Shown: positions 34,316 through 42,885 of the stretch, piece after piece
How positions within the stretch are numbered: position 1 is the stretch's first letter
Layout of the letters: the number at the start of each line of letters is the position of its first letter
Assembly (NCBI GenBank): GCA_035532935.1
Contig: DATKQE010000008.1
Location: 124,001-188,000, forward strand
Length of the DNA: 64,000 nt
Reading direction: 5' to 3'
Origin: DATJLY01 sp035532935
Lineage (GTDB): Bacteria > Pseudomonadota > Alphaproteobacteria > ATCC43930 > CGMCC-115725
Translations under genes and position numbers: made by a program
The notes under the pieces: model-generated
The model's input: only the letters and a program-made list of their open reading frames with translations
Database searches by the model: none
What the model was told of the DNA's origin: nothing

Positions 34316-34991
34316 CGACATCACGGATCTTCTTGCGGATTCGCTTGATGAAAGTGCGGACATTGGCACGATAGCCCTCCGCTCCATAGCCGGCGGCGAA
34401 ATCCTTGCCATGCACGAGGTCGTAGATTTCGCGGTAGTTCACGTCCTCGTTCGCTCTGAGGGCGAGAAGAGCGATGATCTTGAACTCCGTCAAGGTGAGA
34501 TCGATCTCGCGGTCCCGCCAGAAGGCGCGGCTGATGTCGAAGCGCAGCTCGAGCGCGCCGACGCGCATCACCTCGCCGCCGGCGCCGTGGCGCGGCTCGG
34601 TCTCCGGCGTCGCGCGCATGCCCTCGCAGATGAGATGAAGGCGCTTCACCAGGATCGAAAGCCGGCGCGACTTGTCGATGAAATCGACCGCGCCGCCCTC
34701 GAGCGCCGCCTCTTCGTAGATGTCATCGCTCAGCACGGTGAGAAAGATCACCGGCGTGTGCGTGCCGTTGCGCCGTAGCCGGCGCAGCACTTCGAGCCCG
34801 TCCATTCCCGGCATGCGCCAATCGAGCAGGATCGCGTCGGCGCCGCCGCCGCGGTCGAAATGCTCGAGCGCGGCGGCACCGTCGGAAAAGCTCACGACGC
34901 TGAAGCCCTCGTCGACGAGATTGAGGCCGAGCGACTCGCGAAAGGAATCGTCGTCATCGACGAGGACGATCCGTGCGCCCGGCTGGGTCAT
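34251..34991 (-). CDS. OmpR-family response regulator
   Basis: Receiver domain (residues 7-120) with acidic pocket VDDDD, phospho-acceptor Asp57 (LLDWRMPGMDG), Thr in FLTVLSDD and Lys107. A winged-helix DNA-binding domain follows (about 150-245: LTLTEFKIIALLALRANEDVNYREI, ... FIKRIRKKI, YAGFGYRW). The receiver resembles the ChvI branch. I chose ATG 34991, inside the 3' end of the lipoprotein gene (38-nt overlap); ATG 35051 would enlarge the overlap. The three genes appear to be one translationally interlocked unit. Confidence 0.9.
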   Translation of the reverse strand: MTQPGARIVLVDDDDSFRESLGLNLVDEGFSVVSFSDGAAALEHFDRGGGADAILLDWRMPGMDGLEVLRRLRRNGTHTPVIFLTVLSDDIYEEAALEGGAVDFIDKSRRLSILVKRLHLICEGMRATPETEPRHGAGGEVMRVGALELRFDISRAFWRDREIDLTLTEFKIIALLALRANEDVNYREIYDLVHGKDFAAGYGAEGYRANVRTFIKRIRKKIRDVDDGFDHIHNYAGFGYRWAASR

Positions 34992-35451
34992 CGTGGCGCT
35001 CGGTGACGAGTTCTCGGTAGCATTGTCGCTGCGCTGGTTCTGCTCCCGCATTTTGGTCCCTGACTTCGTAGTGGAGAACGCGCATCTCCCGACTTTCGAG
35101 ATCGAGATAGAAATAAACGTCGAGTTCGCAATGGCGGCTTTGATAGCGCCACAGGATCGCTGGTGGTGCATCGGCACGCTGCAGCGGTTCGCCCAGGAGC
35201 GCAATCGTTTCGTTCTGGTCAAGACCGTGCAGGCGCTCGAATGCGTCGGTCTCGCGCGGAAACTGCGGCGGCAACTTCGCAATCACCGATGGCTTGTGCC
35301 CCGGGATCGGCGGTATGGGCGGCGCCTCGACCGTGGGCGGCAGCACGACAACGGGCGGCAGCGGCGGCGCCTCCGTGCACGAAGTCAGCGCCAAACTCGC
35401 CAACGCGAGCAACGCTGCCATCCGACCGGCCGTTCCGGCTGCGCTCGCCAT
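34954..35451 (-). CDS. lipoprotein upstream of the two-component genes
   Basis: A 165-residue lipoprotein. The signal peptide ends in lipobox LALTSC (Cys25), followed by a Pro-rich linker and a conserved-looking C-terminal region, LHGLDQNETIALLGEPL, ILWRYQSRHCELDVYFYLD and QRQCYREL, with two Cys that may pair. The pattern recalls SmpA/OmlA-like small folds, but I do not assign it. AGGAGG lies 3 nt before the ATG at 35451. As first gene of the unit it could be a periplasmic accessory to the sensor kinase; this is inference. Confidence 0.7.
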   Translation of the reverse strand: MASAAGTAGRMAALLALASLALTSCTEAPPLPPVVVLPPTVEAPPIPPIPGHKPSVIAKLPPQFPRETDAFERLHGLDQNETIALLGEPLQRADAPPAILWRYQSRHCELDVYFYLDLESREMRVLHYEVRDQNAGAEPAQRQCYRELVTERHDDPAGRTDRPRR

Positions 35452-35613
35452 GCGCCTCCTATCTTGGTCCGCCGACCTGGCGCCACATCGCCATGAATCC
35501 GTCAAAGGGACCTTAACGCCGGGCTTGCGCGAAGCAAGGCGCTGATCCTATGAAACTGGGCACGACCCTGCGGGGGTGCGGCCTGACCCTTTCGGATGAG
35601 GCGGGAGGTCGGC

Positions 35614-36264
35614 ATGACGGCAATGGCGGCGGTAACGGACGGGGCGCGGTTTCTCGATCTCGAGGCGCTACGGCGCGCGACGGTGTGCCAGGAGCCGTTT
35701 CCGTATCTGGTCGTGCCGGGGTTTTTGCCTCCGGCGGCGGTGCGCACGGTTTCCGCCGATTTTCCCCGTGTCGATCAGCCGGGCAGTTTTCCGGCGGATG
35801 AGTTGAGCTGCGGTCCGGCCTTCCGCCAATTTCTCGGCGAGCTCGAGGGGACGGCGCTGCGCGACATTTTTGCCAGGAAATTCGCCGTCGACCTGGCCGG
35901 GCGGCCGAGCACGATCACGGTGCGCGGGCAGGCCCGGGCCAGCGACGGCCGCATTCACGCCGATGCGCGCAGCAAGCTCATCACCGTGCTGATCTATATG
36001 AACGAGGCGTGGGAGGCGCCGGGCGGACGCTTGCGGCTGCTGCGCTCCCCCGACGATCTCGACGACGCGGTCGCGGAGGTGCCGCCGGACGCCGGCACGC
36101 TTCTCGCCTTTCGCGTGACGCCCCATTCATGGCACGGCCATACACCGATTGCCGGGCCGCGCCGCGTCATCCAGCTCAACTGGGTGACGAGCGCAGCGGT
36201 GATGCGCCGTGAACGGTTCCGCCATGGGGTCAGCGCGCGCTTCAAGCGCTGGTTCGCGTCGTGA
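35614..36264 (+). CDS. 2OG-Fe(II) oxygenase-like protein
   Basis: Double-stranded beta-helix dioxygenase-type protein of 216 residues. The Fe(II) ligands are seen as His115-x-Asp117 (GRIHADARSKLITVLIYMN) and a His in TPHSWHGHTP, with Arg in the following PRRVIQLNW as the probable 2-oxoglutarate contact. WEAPGGRLRLL matches the prolyl-hydroxylase-like fold. Start at 35614 follows GGGAGG. The substrate is unknown; related genes are often near sugar or peptide modification genes. A terminator candidate follows at 36271. Confidence 0.82.
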   Translation: MTAMAAVTDGARFLDLEALRRATVCQEPFPYLVVPGFLPPAAVRTVSADFPRVDQPGSFPADELSCGPAFRQFLGELEGTALRDIFARKFAVDLAGRPSTITVRGQARASDGRIHADARSKLITVLIYMNEAWEAPGGRLRLLRSPDDLDDAVAEVPPDAGTLLAFRVTPHSWHGHTPIAGPRRVIQLNWVTSAAVMRRERFRHGVSARFKRWFAS

Positions 36265-36270
36265 CGGCGG

Positions 36271-36297
36271 CGGCGGCCGGGAAACGCCGACTTTTTT
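36271..36297 (+). terminator. candidate intrinsic terminator
   Basis: CGGCG (36271-36275) pairs with CGCCG (36285-36289) around a 9-nt loop, followed by AC and six T (36292-36297). It lies 6 nt past the oxygenase stop. Confidence 0.5.
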
Positions 36298-36398
36298 CCA
36301 CAACTTCTTCTTAACGAATCGGGGCGTAGATTCGTGATGTTCCGGCGCGCTCCCGCCGACCGATTCGGCCCGGACCGGCGCCGAATGCTGGGTGCGCC

Positions 36399-36617
36399 AT
36401 GACAGCAAGATCAATCCATAAACCATTGATAATAAAGCGTACACGTCGCTCCAACGGCAATCGAGTGCCGGTGTGGCTGATGATTGGCCTGGTCGCCGCA
36501 TTGGGCCTCCTGGTCTATGGCGCCATGGTGCCGTCCCCGCCCTCGGCGTTCGACAGCCCCGCGGCGCATATGCCGCTCAGACCGGACAATCCCTGGGATC
36601 CCGTCCACTCGATGTGA
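36399..36617 (+). CDS. small single-pass membrane protein, unknown
   Basis: A 72-residue open frame with a basic N-terminus (HKPLIIKRTRRSNGNR), one transmembrane helix (about residues 24-43, VWLMIGLVAALGLLVYGAMV) and a short Pro-rich outer tail. The charge distribution suggests an inside-positive, N-in topology. No strong ribosome binding site precedes the ATG. The preceding 36298-36398 is comparatively AT-rich and could hold its promoter. Family not recognised. Confidence 0.5.
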   Translation: MTARSIHKPLIIKRTRRSNGNRVPVWLMIGLVAALGLLVYGAMVPSPPSAFDSPAAHMPLRPDNPWDPVHSM

Positions 36618-36659
36618 CGGCGCCGCACGGCGTTTTGTTGCTGCCGTGAGCCGCAGAAT

Positions 36660-37424
36660 TTAGCCGGCGCTCGGGTCCGGCAGCCATAGCACGTCGCCGC
36701 CGCGCGGCGATGTGAGCGGCGTGCGCGCCGGTGTCGCCGCATGCGGGCGGTAGCCGAGAGCGGTGAGCGCGCTCCAAGCCGCCCCGAGCGATGTGCCGGT
36801 GCGGGCGAGATGGGCATCGTCCAGTTCGAGAAGAAGCGCCGGCCTGAACCGCGCCAAAGCGCCGCGCCCGCCGAGGATGAGGCGAAGTTCGAAGCCCTCG
36901 ATGTCCGCTTTGACGAAATCGAGCCGATCCAGGCCGAGCGCGGCCACAACCTCGTCCAAGGTCGAGACTGCGACGGTCTCGACCTCTGCATGCGCCTCGG
37001 CCTTTGCCGCGCCGAGATGCGACAGGCCGAAGCCATAGCTCCCCGATCGCTTGACCGGCACGGTCAGAGCGGCGACACCGCTACGGTCGCCGAGTGCCAG
37101 TGGCAGCACCGCGACGTTGCGCACGCGGTTGAGGCACAGCGCCACCCGCAAGATCAGGCGCGCATAGCTGCCGGGCTCGACGGCAATGACGAATCCCCGG
37201 AGCGCGAGTCGGGCGAACAGCTTGGTGAATTGTCCGGCGTGGGCGCCGACGTCAACGACGACACCGTCCTCGGGAACGAGCGGACGCAATAGTGGCAACA
37301 GGCCGCGATGATGCTGCTTGAAGACCGCCTTAAAGAGGTGCGCGACGAACCCAGGATTGAAGCGAAAGCGATAATAGCGGCCAGGGGCCGACCCTCGAGA
37401 CGCACCGCCTGTAACGTCCTGCAT
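36660..37424 (-). CDS. FkbM-family methyltransferase
   Basis: SAM-dependent methyltransferase of 254 residues. Motif I is VVVDVGAHAGQFTKLFARL, followed by VIAVEPGSYARLIL. FkbM-specific features are the VSTLDEVVAALGLDRLDFVKADIEGFEL stretch and LLLELDDAH. Members O-methylate sugars, polyketides or glycans; the substrate is unknown here. It lies alone, downstream of a hairpin (37464-37497). Confidence 0.87.
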   Translation of the reverse strand: MQDVTGGASRGSAPGRYYRFRFNPGFVAHLFKAVFKQHHRGLLPLLRPLVPEDGVVVDVGAHAGQFTKLFARLALRGFVIAVEPGSYARLILRVALCLNRVRNVAVLPLALGDRSGVAALTVPVKRSGSYGFGLSHLGAAKAEAHAEVETVAVSTLDEVVAALGLDRLDFVKADIEGFELRLILGGRGALARFRPALLLELDDAHLARTGTSLGAAWSALTALGYRPHAATPARTPLTSPRGGDVLWLPDPSAG

Positions 37425-37463
37425 GGTATGGCTACCGGCCTTGCCACGGCCTGTTCGGATGCG

Positions 37464-37497
37464 TCAAAGGGATCCGGATCGCTCCGAAACCCTTTGA
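37464..37497. other. strong imperfect hairpin between PEP-CTERM and FkbM genes
   Basis: TCAAAGGG (37464-37471) and CCCTTTGA (37490-37497) are perfect inverted copies. Inside them CGGA (37475-37478) and TCCG (37483-37486) pair again around TCGC. The structure stands 40 nt upstream of the FkbM gene and 80 nt past the PEP-CTERM gene. No T-run follows on the minus strand. It may be a terminator for one strand, an operator or an RNA element. Confidence 0.4.
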
Positions 37498-37576
37498 TTG
37501 TATTAGCCCCCAACGGCGAACGGCCGGCGCGATCTTGCAACGGCCAAGCACGCGGCACAAGCCCCGGCGGCGAATC

Positions 37577-38086
37577 TCAAAGTGTTCGACGGGTTGCCGG
37601 ACGAGCCTTACGGCGGGATGCGAACAGCAGGCCCGTCATCCCGCTGGCGAACAAGACGCCGCTCGAGGGCTCGGGAACCGGTGGCGGCGGATCGACGGTC
37701 GAGAACGCGACGGCGACGCCGGAACCGTCGTCGGCCCAGTACCGATAGGAGATGCCGTCGTAGAACAGATTGTAGCTACCGGTGGACGTGGTGAAGAGCA
37801 GCCCGTCATCGTCAAAATAGCCACCGGCGGCCGAGGCGCTGCCAGCCGCATAGAAATCGTTGTCGTAGATGAAATACCCGTCCGGCGAGTATGCCGCCGG
37901 TCCGACGGTGCCGAGCAGCCCGGTGATCGCCTCGCCGTTGACGGTGCCGCTGATCGAAAGGATGTCGTAGGCGCCGGCGAGAGGCGCCGTAGGGTCGATC
38001 GCATCGCTCGTTATCAGGGTGCCGCTGCCGACGACGCCGTCGCCGGAGTGTGAACACGCGCCGAAGATTGACCCCACCCCGAGCAT
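37577..38086 (-). pseudogene. PEP-CTERM sorting domain protein, 5'-truncated
   Basis: The C-terminus is a full PEP-CTERM signal: VPEPSS, a hydrophobic stretch (GVLFASGMTGLLFA) and a basic tail SRRKARPATRR. Such proteins are exported and anchored by exosortase/archaeosortase systems. The body (GTVNGEAITGLLGTVGPAAYSPDGYFIYDNDFY...) fits a known PEP-CTERM body type. The N-terminus has no signal peptide: the frame opens at 38086 inside repeat-like sequence (38058-38173). So the 5' end, with its promoter and secretion signal, appears to have been lost. No exosortase gene is in the window. Confidence 0.6.
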
Positions 38087-38173
38087 TGATCAACCAGTTG
38101 ATTTTTAGGCGCAAATGGCCTCTTCCGGAGGGCTCACGATCGGCGCCGGTCTTGACCCCCGTGAAAGTCAAGA
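38058..38173. repeat. IS-like terminal repeats at the broken PEP-CTERM 5' end
   Basis: Two near-identical direct copies, GCGCCG-AAGA-TTGACCCC (38058-38075) and GCGCCG-GTC-TTGACCCC (38143-38159), flank a palindrome ATCAAC-CA-GTTGAT (38089-38102). TCTTGAC (38150-38156) and GTCAAGA (38167-38173) are inverted. Repeated GGGGTCAA-type ends remind me of IS21-family termini, but no transposase fragment is present. It may be a remnant of a transposon end. The rest of 38174-38347 holds nothing I can assign. Confidence 0.4.
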
Positions 38174-38347
38174 AAAGGGAGGAAATTCAAATTGTTGACG
38201 ATCGAGTCCGGGAGGGTCGCGCTTCGGCGCGTATTCGCATTCAGCGGGAACTAGACTAATTGCGTCTGAGCCCGTGCGGGCGATTGATCGCCACCACGAG
38301 CGTCGAGACGGGCAAAATTCCGTCGACAATTTCGACGACCCTGCTGA

Positions 38348-39901
38348 TCATTGCAGCGTCGGCTTTTGCAATTGATCGCGAAGATCGGCCATAAGGGCTG
38401 GCAGTTCGGCCGGGGTGCGGCACGTGCCGAAAATATAATAGTCGAGCCGCTTCACGATGATGTCGCAGCCATAGGCGTCCATCACGCTGTTGTAATGTCC
38501 TTCGATATCGGCGACGCCGCCCGGCACGTCGAGGCGGACGATTCGACCGCCGAGGCTCTGCCAGAATGTGATGTCTTGCGGCGACAACGCCGCCGTGGGA
38601 TCTGGTCCGCGCGCCAGGATGAGGAAGCCGTGCCCGGCGACGTCATCGAAGAGGCCTTCGCGCGCTCCGCGCACCCGCGCTTGCGGGAAGGCATCGCCGC
38701 CCCCTGGGATACCGCTGCGCGCGATGAGCCCAGCTGTGAAGCCAGGCACGCGGAAGGCGATGAGCTGCTTCTGGTCAGCGGTATGGGCTTTCGCCGCCTG
38801 CATGGCGAGAAGCTGCTCGTCGCGCTGGCGCACCTTCTCGGGATCGCGCTCGTTCACATGCTGTCCGACGCGCATGCTCTCGACAATCGTCGCGCGCGCG
38901 TTGGGCCCGCGCTCGGCTTCATAAGCGCTTAGGAGATCCTCGGACGCGAGGCCCTTGAGGACAAGATCGAGCTTCCAGGCGAGATTGTGTGCGTCCCGGA
39001 AGCCCGAACACAGGCCTTGCGCCAGGAAGGGCGGCATCTGGTGCGCCGCATCGCCAGCAATGAAGACCCGGTCGACGCGCCATCGCTCGGCGTAGAGCGA
39101 CTGGAACTTGTAGGAGGCGACGCGGATCAGCTCGAACTCATCGGGGGTCGCACCCTCGGGCCGTTCGAGGCGTCGCCATACGCTCTCCGGCTTCACGGCA
39201 TCGGCCGACGATTCCCCAGGGAAAATCATGAAGGACCAGCGGCGATGCTGCGGCCCCATGTACAAGGTCACGCCCGGCTGCTCCGGCTCGCAGAATTGCC
39301 GCATCGCCGGCAGGCCTGGGCGCGCGCGCTTCTCCTTGGCGTCGATGACCAGCCAGTCCTGGTCGAATCCCAGGTTCTCGTAGCGAATGCCGAGTGCCTC
39401 GCGCACGAGGCTGTTGCCGCCGTCGGCGCCGATGAGATACCGGCCCTCGATCTCACGCGTGGTGCCTTCTTGCGCACGCACGGTGACAGTGACATTGGCG
39501 CGCGACTGCTCGAGCGCGATCGCCGTTTGTCCTTGCATGAGTTCGACCGCCGGCTCGGCCCGGGCGAGAAAATCCAGCTCTCTCTCGAACGAAGGCTGGT
39601 AGATTGAGATATATTCCGGCCACCCGTGCGTGGCTTTTTCCGCTACCTCGCTCGAGAGCAGCACTTGGCCGTGCTTCGCGAGTTCGTAGACCGGCAAAAA
39701 CTTGGTCGCGGGCCAAATCGCGTCGATGCAGCCGATCTCCTGGAACATGCGCAGCACGTCGTCATGCACGATGCCAACGCGCGGCAGGTTGTAGAGCGTG
39801 GTGTGCCGCTCGATCACGGCGACTCGATGACCGGCGCGGCCGAGCAGGATCGCTGCGAGCATGCCGGTCGGCCCATAGCCGACGATCACAACGTCATACA
39901 T
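38348..39901 (-). CDS. FAD-dependent aromatic monooxygenase (MhpA/PheA-like)
   Basis: Class A flavoprotein hydroxylase of 517 residues. The FAD-binding Rossmann motif is VGYGPTGMLAAILLGRAGH at the N-terminus, followed by RYLIGADGGNSLVREALG and the second FAD motif RVFIAGDAAHQMPPFLAQGLCSGFRDAHNLAWKL. The C-terminal thioredoxin-like part is short. Overall it matches 3-(3-hydroxyphenyl)propionate hydroxylase-type enzymes that use NAD(P)H and O2; the substrate is not determined. It starts at 39901, 30 nt from the divergent pirin gene, so the promoters must be compact or overlapping. Confidence 0.88.
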   Translation of the reverse strand: MYDVVIVGYGPTGMLAAILLGRAGHRVAVIERHTTLYNLPRVGIVHDDVLRMFQEIGCIDAIWPATKFLPVYELAKHGQVLLSSEVAEKATHGWPEYISIYQPSFERELDFLARAEPAVELMQGQTAIALEQSRANVTVTVRAQEGTTREIEGRYLIGADGGNSLVREALGIRYENLGFDQDWLVIDAKEKRARPGLPAMRQFCEPEQPGVTLYMGPQHRRWSFMIFPGESSADAVKPESVWRRLERPEGATPDEFELIRVASYKFQSLYAERWRVDRVFIAGDAAHQMPPFLAQGLCSGFRDAHNLAWKLDLVLKGLASEDLLSAYEAERGPNARATIVESMRVGQHVNERDPEKVRQRDEQLLAMQAAKAHTADQKQLIAFRVPGFTAGLIARSGIPGGGDAFPQARVRGAREGLFDDVAGHGFLILARGPDPTAALSPQDITFWQSLGGRIVRLDVPGGVADIEGHYNSVMDAYGCDIIVKRLDYYIFGTCRTPAELPALMADLRDQLQKPTLQ

Positions 39902-39931
39902 ATCTCAGCCGCATCCCCTATATTCGTTCCC

Positions 39932-40765
39932 ATGGAGCGCAAGACCGACCGGATTGAGGACCCTATCGAGCTCGGCGCGAGCGAACAGGTCCAGGCAAAG
40001 CGCCGCGTGCTGCGCGAGGACTTTGCGCGGCAGTCGCCGTTCCTGCGATTTTCGGAAGACTGGTTCGTGGCGCCCGGCGGCTTCGACACGCATCCGCATC
40101 GCGGCATGGAAACCGTTACCTTGGTTCTCGAGGGTGCGCTCCATCACCGCGACCACACAGGGGCCAATGGAGTCTTGTGCGCAGGCGATGTGCAGTGGAT
40201 GACCGCTGGACGGGGCGTGCTGCACAGTGAACTGCCGCACGGACCCGAATTGGCGCACACGCTGCAGCTTTGGCTCAACCTGCCTGCGGCATCGAAGATG
40301 GTGCCGGCCCGCTATGTCGACCAGCCGTTCGCCTCCGTGCCGGTGCGCCGTATTCCTGGCGGCGAGGTCCGCGTCTATGCCGGCGCTTCGGGTGACGTGC
40401 GGCAACCTCATGGCAGTCACTGGCCGATGATGCTTCTCGATATCGCGCTCGAGGCTGGGCACCGGTCCGAGGCGGAGCTTCCGGCTGACTATCGGGCCTT
40501 CGTTTATGTCCTGGAGGGCAGCGCACAAATCGGCATAGACCGTCGCCGCATCCGCGCGCCGCACGTGGCCTGGTTCGAGCCCACCGCAAATCCCTCGGCC
40601 GCGGACACGATCGCCTTTGCCGCGGAGGAGCCGTTCCGCGCGCTCCTCTTTGCCGGGCCGCCGATCGACGAGCCGGTGGTTGCTTACGGTCCCTTCGTGA
40701 TGAACACCGTGGACGAAATCCGCCAGGCCTTCGCGGACTACCAATCGGGCCGGCTGACCGCGTAG
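39932..40765 (+). CDS. pirin family protein
   Basis: Bicupin of 277 residues. The pirin metal site motif appears as GFDTHPHRGMETVTLVLEGALHHRD, then DVQWMTAGRGVLHSE. The C-terminal pirin_C domain contains ALEAGHRSEAELPADYRAFVYVLEG. Pirins can be quercetinases or redox-linked regulators; the function here is open. The start at 39932 is at the family's normal N-terminus and leaves a 30-nt gap to the divergent monooxygenase. Confidence 0.88.
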   Translation: MERKTDRIEDPIELGASEQVQAKRRVLREDFARQSPFLRFSEDWFVAPGGFDTHPHRGMETVTLVLEGALHHRDHTGANGVLCAGDVQWMTAGRGVLHSELPHGPELAHTLQLWLNLPAASKMVPARYVDQPFASVPVRRIPGGEVRVYAGASGDVRQPHGSHWPMMLLDIALEAGHRSEAELPADYRAFVYVLEGSAQIGIDRRRIRAPHVAWFEPTANPSAADTIAFAAEEPFRALLFAGPPIDEPVVAYGPFVMNTVDEIRQAFADYQSGRLTA

Positions 40766-40970
40766 TCGGGCCGTGTCTCCTTCATCTCGGCCGGTTTCAC
40801 GGCAAGCGGTGTTTGGACGGTTTGGGGCCGCGGCCTCGCAATGAGCGTCCCGGCGCATCCGAGGCCGAGGAAAAAAGAGGTGGATCGAGAGCGGGCCGAT
40901 GAGCGTGCTCGCGCCGAGCGCCATCGCGAAGCCCGCGCCTGGGCTTGAGGTCTTCATACGTTGGAACCGG

Positions 40971-41945
40971 CTACTGGAGATATTGGGGCAGACGCTTCGA
41001 CAGGATTTCTTGGGCCTCGCGCGCGATGCGGGCGACGATCTCGCCGGCCGGGGCAATGTCGTGGATGAGGCCGGCATCCTGCCCCATCGTGAGCGGCGCC
41101 TCGTCCGTGTCGCCCCGCTGCCTTGCCGCACGGACCTGGGCCAGGATCTCCACCTGGTGCTGCCGGACCGCCCAGTCGCGCCCGGCCCAGCGCTCGATGA
41201 AGCGGTTGCGGCGCGAGCGTATCATCGCGCCCGGCCAGACGATGCCGGACGCGAGATCAGGGATCTCGGAGAGCAGAGTGTCGTGCCCGTCGCTCTCGAC
41301 GATCGCCCGTTTGAAATTGGGATGAAGTGGCGATTCATCGGTCGCAAGGAACCGCGTCCCGAGCAGGATCCCGTCGGCGCCGAGCGCCAACGCGGCGGCG
41401 AGGCCGCGTCCGTCGGCGATTCCGCCTGCGGCGAGAACCGGAATCGGTGACACGGCATCGACGACCATGGGGATCAGCGGCAGGCTCGCCTGCCAACCGA
41501 CATGCCCGCCGCCCTCGGTGCCCTGCGCGATGATGACGTCCGCCCCGGCTTCGGCCGCGCGGCGCGCCTCGGGCACGCCGCTAGCCATGAACGTCACTTT
41601 GGCGCCCGCGTCATGCGCCCGTGCGACGAGCGTCTTGATATCCTGGCTCGGCTTTGGCCAGGCGAAGGCGATGACGCTGGGCCGCAGCTTGAGCGCCTCG
41701 GCGAAGCCGTCCTCGCGCATGTCGAAGATGAGGAAATTGAGACCGAAGGGCTTGTTCGTCTTGTCGCGGATCGCGGCGGTCGCCTCGCGGATCCGCTCGG
41801 GCGGCAGGTAATGGCAGCCGAGCGCCCCGAGCCCGCCGGCGTTCGATACTGCGGTGACGAGGTCCGGCCCGAAAACGGACCCCATGCCGCCTAAGGCAAT
41901 GGGATGCTCGATTCCGAGCAGGTCGCAAACCTTGGTTCTGATCAT
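40971..41945 (-). CDS. nitronate monooxygenase-like NAD(P)H-dependent flavin oxidoreductase
   Basis: FMN-dependent TIM-barrel protein of 324 residues from the 2-nitropropane dioxygenase/nitronate monooxygenase family. It shows IEHPIALGGMGSVFGPDLVTAVSNAGGLGALG, AQGTEGGGHVGW (the flavin/active-site GGHxG), PVLAAGGIADGRG and GADGILLGTRFLATDESPLH. Many members act on substrates other than nitronates, including enoyl-CoA-like ones. It is downstream of the NMT1-like and GntR genes on the same strand, 48 nt after the NMT1-like stop. Confidence 0.87.
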   Translation of the reverse strand: MIRTKVCDLLGIEHPIALGGMGSVFGPDLVTAVSNAGGLGALGCHYLPPERIREATAAIRDKTNKPFGLNFLIFDMREDGFAEALKLRPSVIAFAWPKPSQDIKTLVARAHDAGAKVTFMASGVPEARRAAEAGADVIIAQGTEGGGHVGWQASLPLIPMVVDAVSPIPVLAAGGIADGRGLAAALALGADGILLGTRFLATDESPLHPNFKRAIVESDGHDTLLSEIPDLASGIVWPGAMIRSRRNRFIERWAGRDWAVRQHQVEILAQVRAARQRGDTDEAPLTMGQDAGLIHDIAPAGEIVARIAREAQEILSKRLPQYLQ

Positions 41946-41993
41946 GACTCCCCCTGCCTGTGACGCCGCGGGACGGCCGCGCTGCGGCGGCGC

Positions 41994-42872
41994 CTATTCG
42001 GCCGCGAACGAAACCACCGAGCGGTCGTAATCGCCCGAGCCCATGCCGTCGTCGGGGAAGATGTGGCGCTCGGCAATCCAGCGGAAGGATTCCTCGAAGA
42101 CCTCGCGCGTATAAGGCTCGAACACGATCCGCTCGCCGGGGCCCCAGCGCCGCGTGTCCATCATCGCGTGGAAGCGGGAGGGGAATTCGTTCTTGTAGTA
42201 GTGCGTGTAGAGCTCGGGGCGGAGGTCGATGTCGCGCTGCGCACGCCGCAGCGCCGCGAAATACTTGCGCAAATCCTCTGGGTCGGGATTTCCCGTGATC
42301 ATCGTCGCCATCATGAAGGTGGCGTCGATCACCTTGCGGAAGCCCAGTTGCTCGAGGAAGTAGTAGGGGCCGCTGAACACCGTGGCCGCGGGAACCTTGC
42401 GGTCGAACAGCATCTCGAGCCGGCTGAACAGAAGCCCGTCGTTGAAGGAGAGCTTGATGTCATCGAGCGGCATGTATTGCTCGAGCGCCTGGATGGTCGA
42501 ATAGTGGCTGCCGGACTGGTAGCCGACCGAGATCGGCACGTCCTTGAGATCGGCCGGCTCCGTGATCGGCGATTCCGGCGGCACGAACACGCCGGCCGGC
42601 GAGACCGAATAGGCGTCGGCATAAAGCTTGCCGTGGCCCGATGAGGCGGCGACGTTGACGGTCCAGTGGCAGGCGCCGCTCACGTCGCACGTGCGGCCCT
42701 GCTCGAAGCTCTGATAGGCGCCGACCTTGGTACCCATCTGGTGGCCGCCCGACCGCGCCGAGTCCATCGTCTCGCGGAACTCGTAATCGAGCCCTTCAGC
42801 GGCGAAATAGCCCTTTTCCTCGGCGACCCATTCCTGAAGCCGAAAATGCGGCGCGATGATGAACTTCGCCAC
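41994..42872 (-). CDS. NMT1/THI5-like substrate-binding-type protein without signal peptide
   Basis: A 292-residue protein of the NMT1/THI5 (SsuA/ThiY) periplasmic-binding fold: FRLQEWVAEEKGYFAAEGLDYEF at the N-terminus, YADAYSVSPAGVFVPPESPI, DVPISVGYQSGSHYSTIQALEQY in the centre. The GTG at 42872 has GAGAGGAGG 5 nt upstream. From this start the protein begins directly with the first beta-strand (AKFIIAPHF), so it has no secretion signal and is probably cytoplasmic. No ABC permease or ATPase adjoins. It may be an enzyme or sensor built on this fold. Confidence 0.75.
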   Translation of the reverse strand: MAKFIIAPHFRLQEWVAEEKGYFAAEGLDYEFRETMDSARSGGHQMGTKVGAYQSFEQGRTCDVSGACHWTVNVAASSGHGKLYADAYSVSPAGVFVPPESPITEPADLKDVPISVGYQSGSHYSTIQALEQYMPLDDIKLSFNDGLLFSRLEMLFDRKVPAATVFSGPYYFLEQLGFRKVIDATFMMATMITGNPDPEDLRKYFAALRRAQRDIDLRPELYTHYYKNEFPSRFHAMMDTRRWGPGERIVFEPYTREVFEESFRWIAERHIFPDDGMGSGDYDRSVVSFAAE

Positions 42873-42885
42873 GGCGTCCTCCTCT

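Noticed and set aside
32321..34348. + strand frame of 675 codons over the histidine kinase
   Set aside because: Antisense of a kinase with all boxes present; composition is typical of third-position GC shadow.
38089..38102. ATCAAC-CA-GTTGAT as a second FNR/FixK box
   Set aside because: Half-sites are inverted in the wrong sense (ATCAA...TTGAT) and the spacing is wrong; treated as part of the IS-like block.
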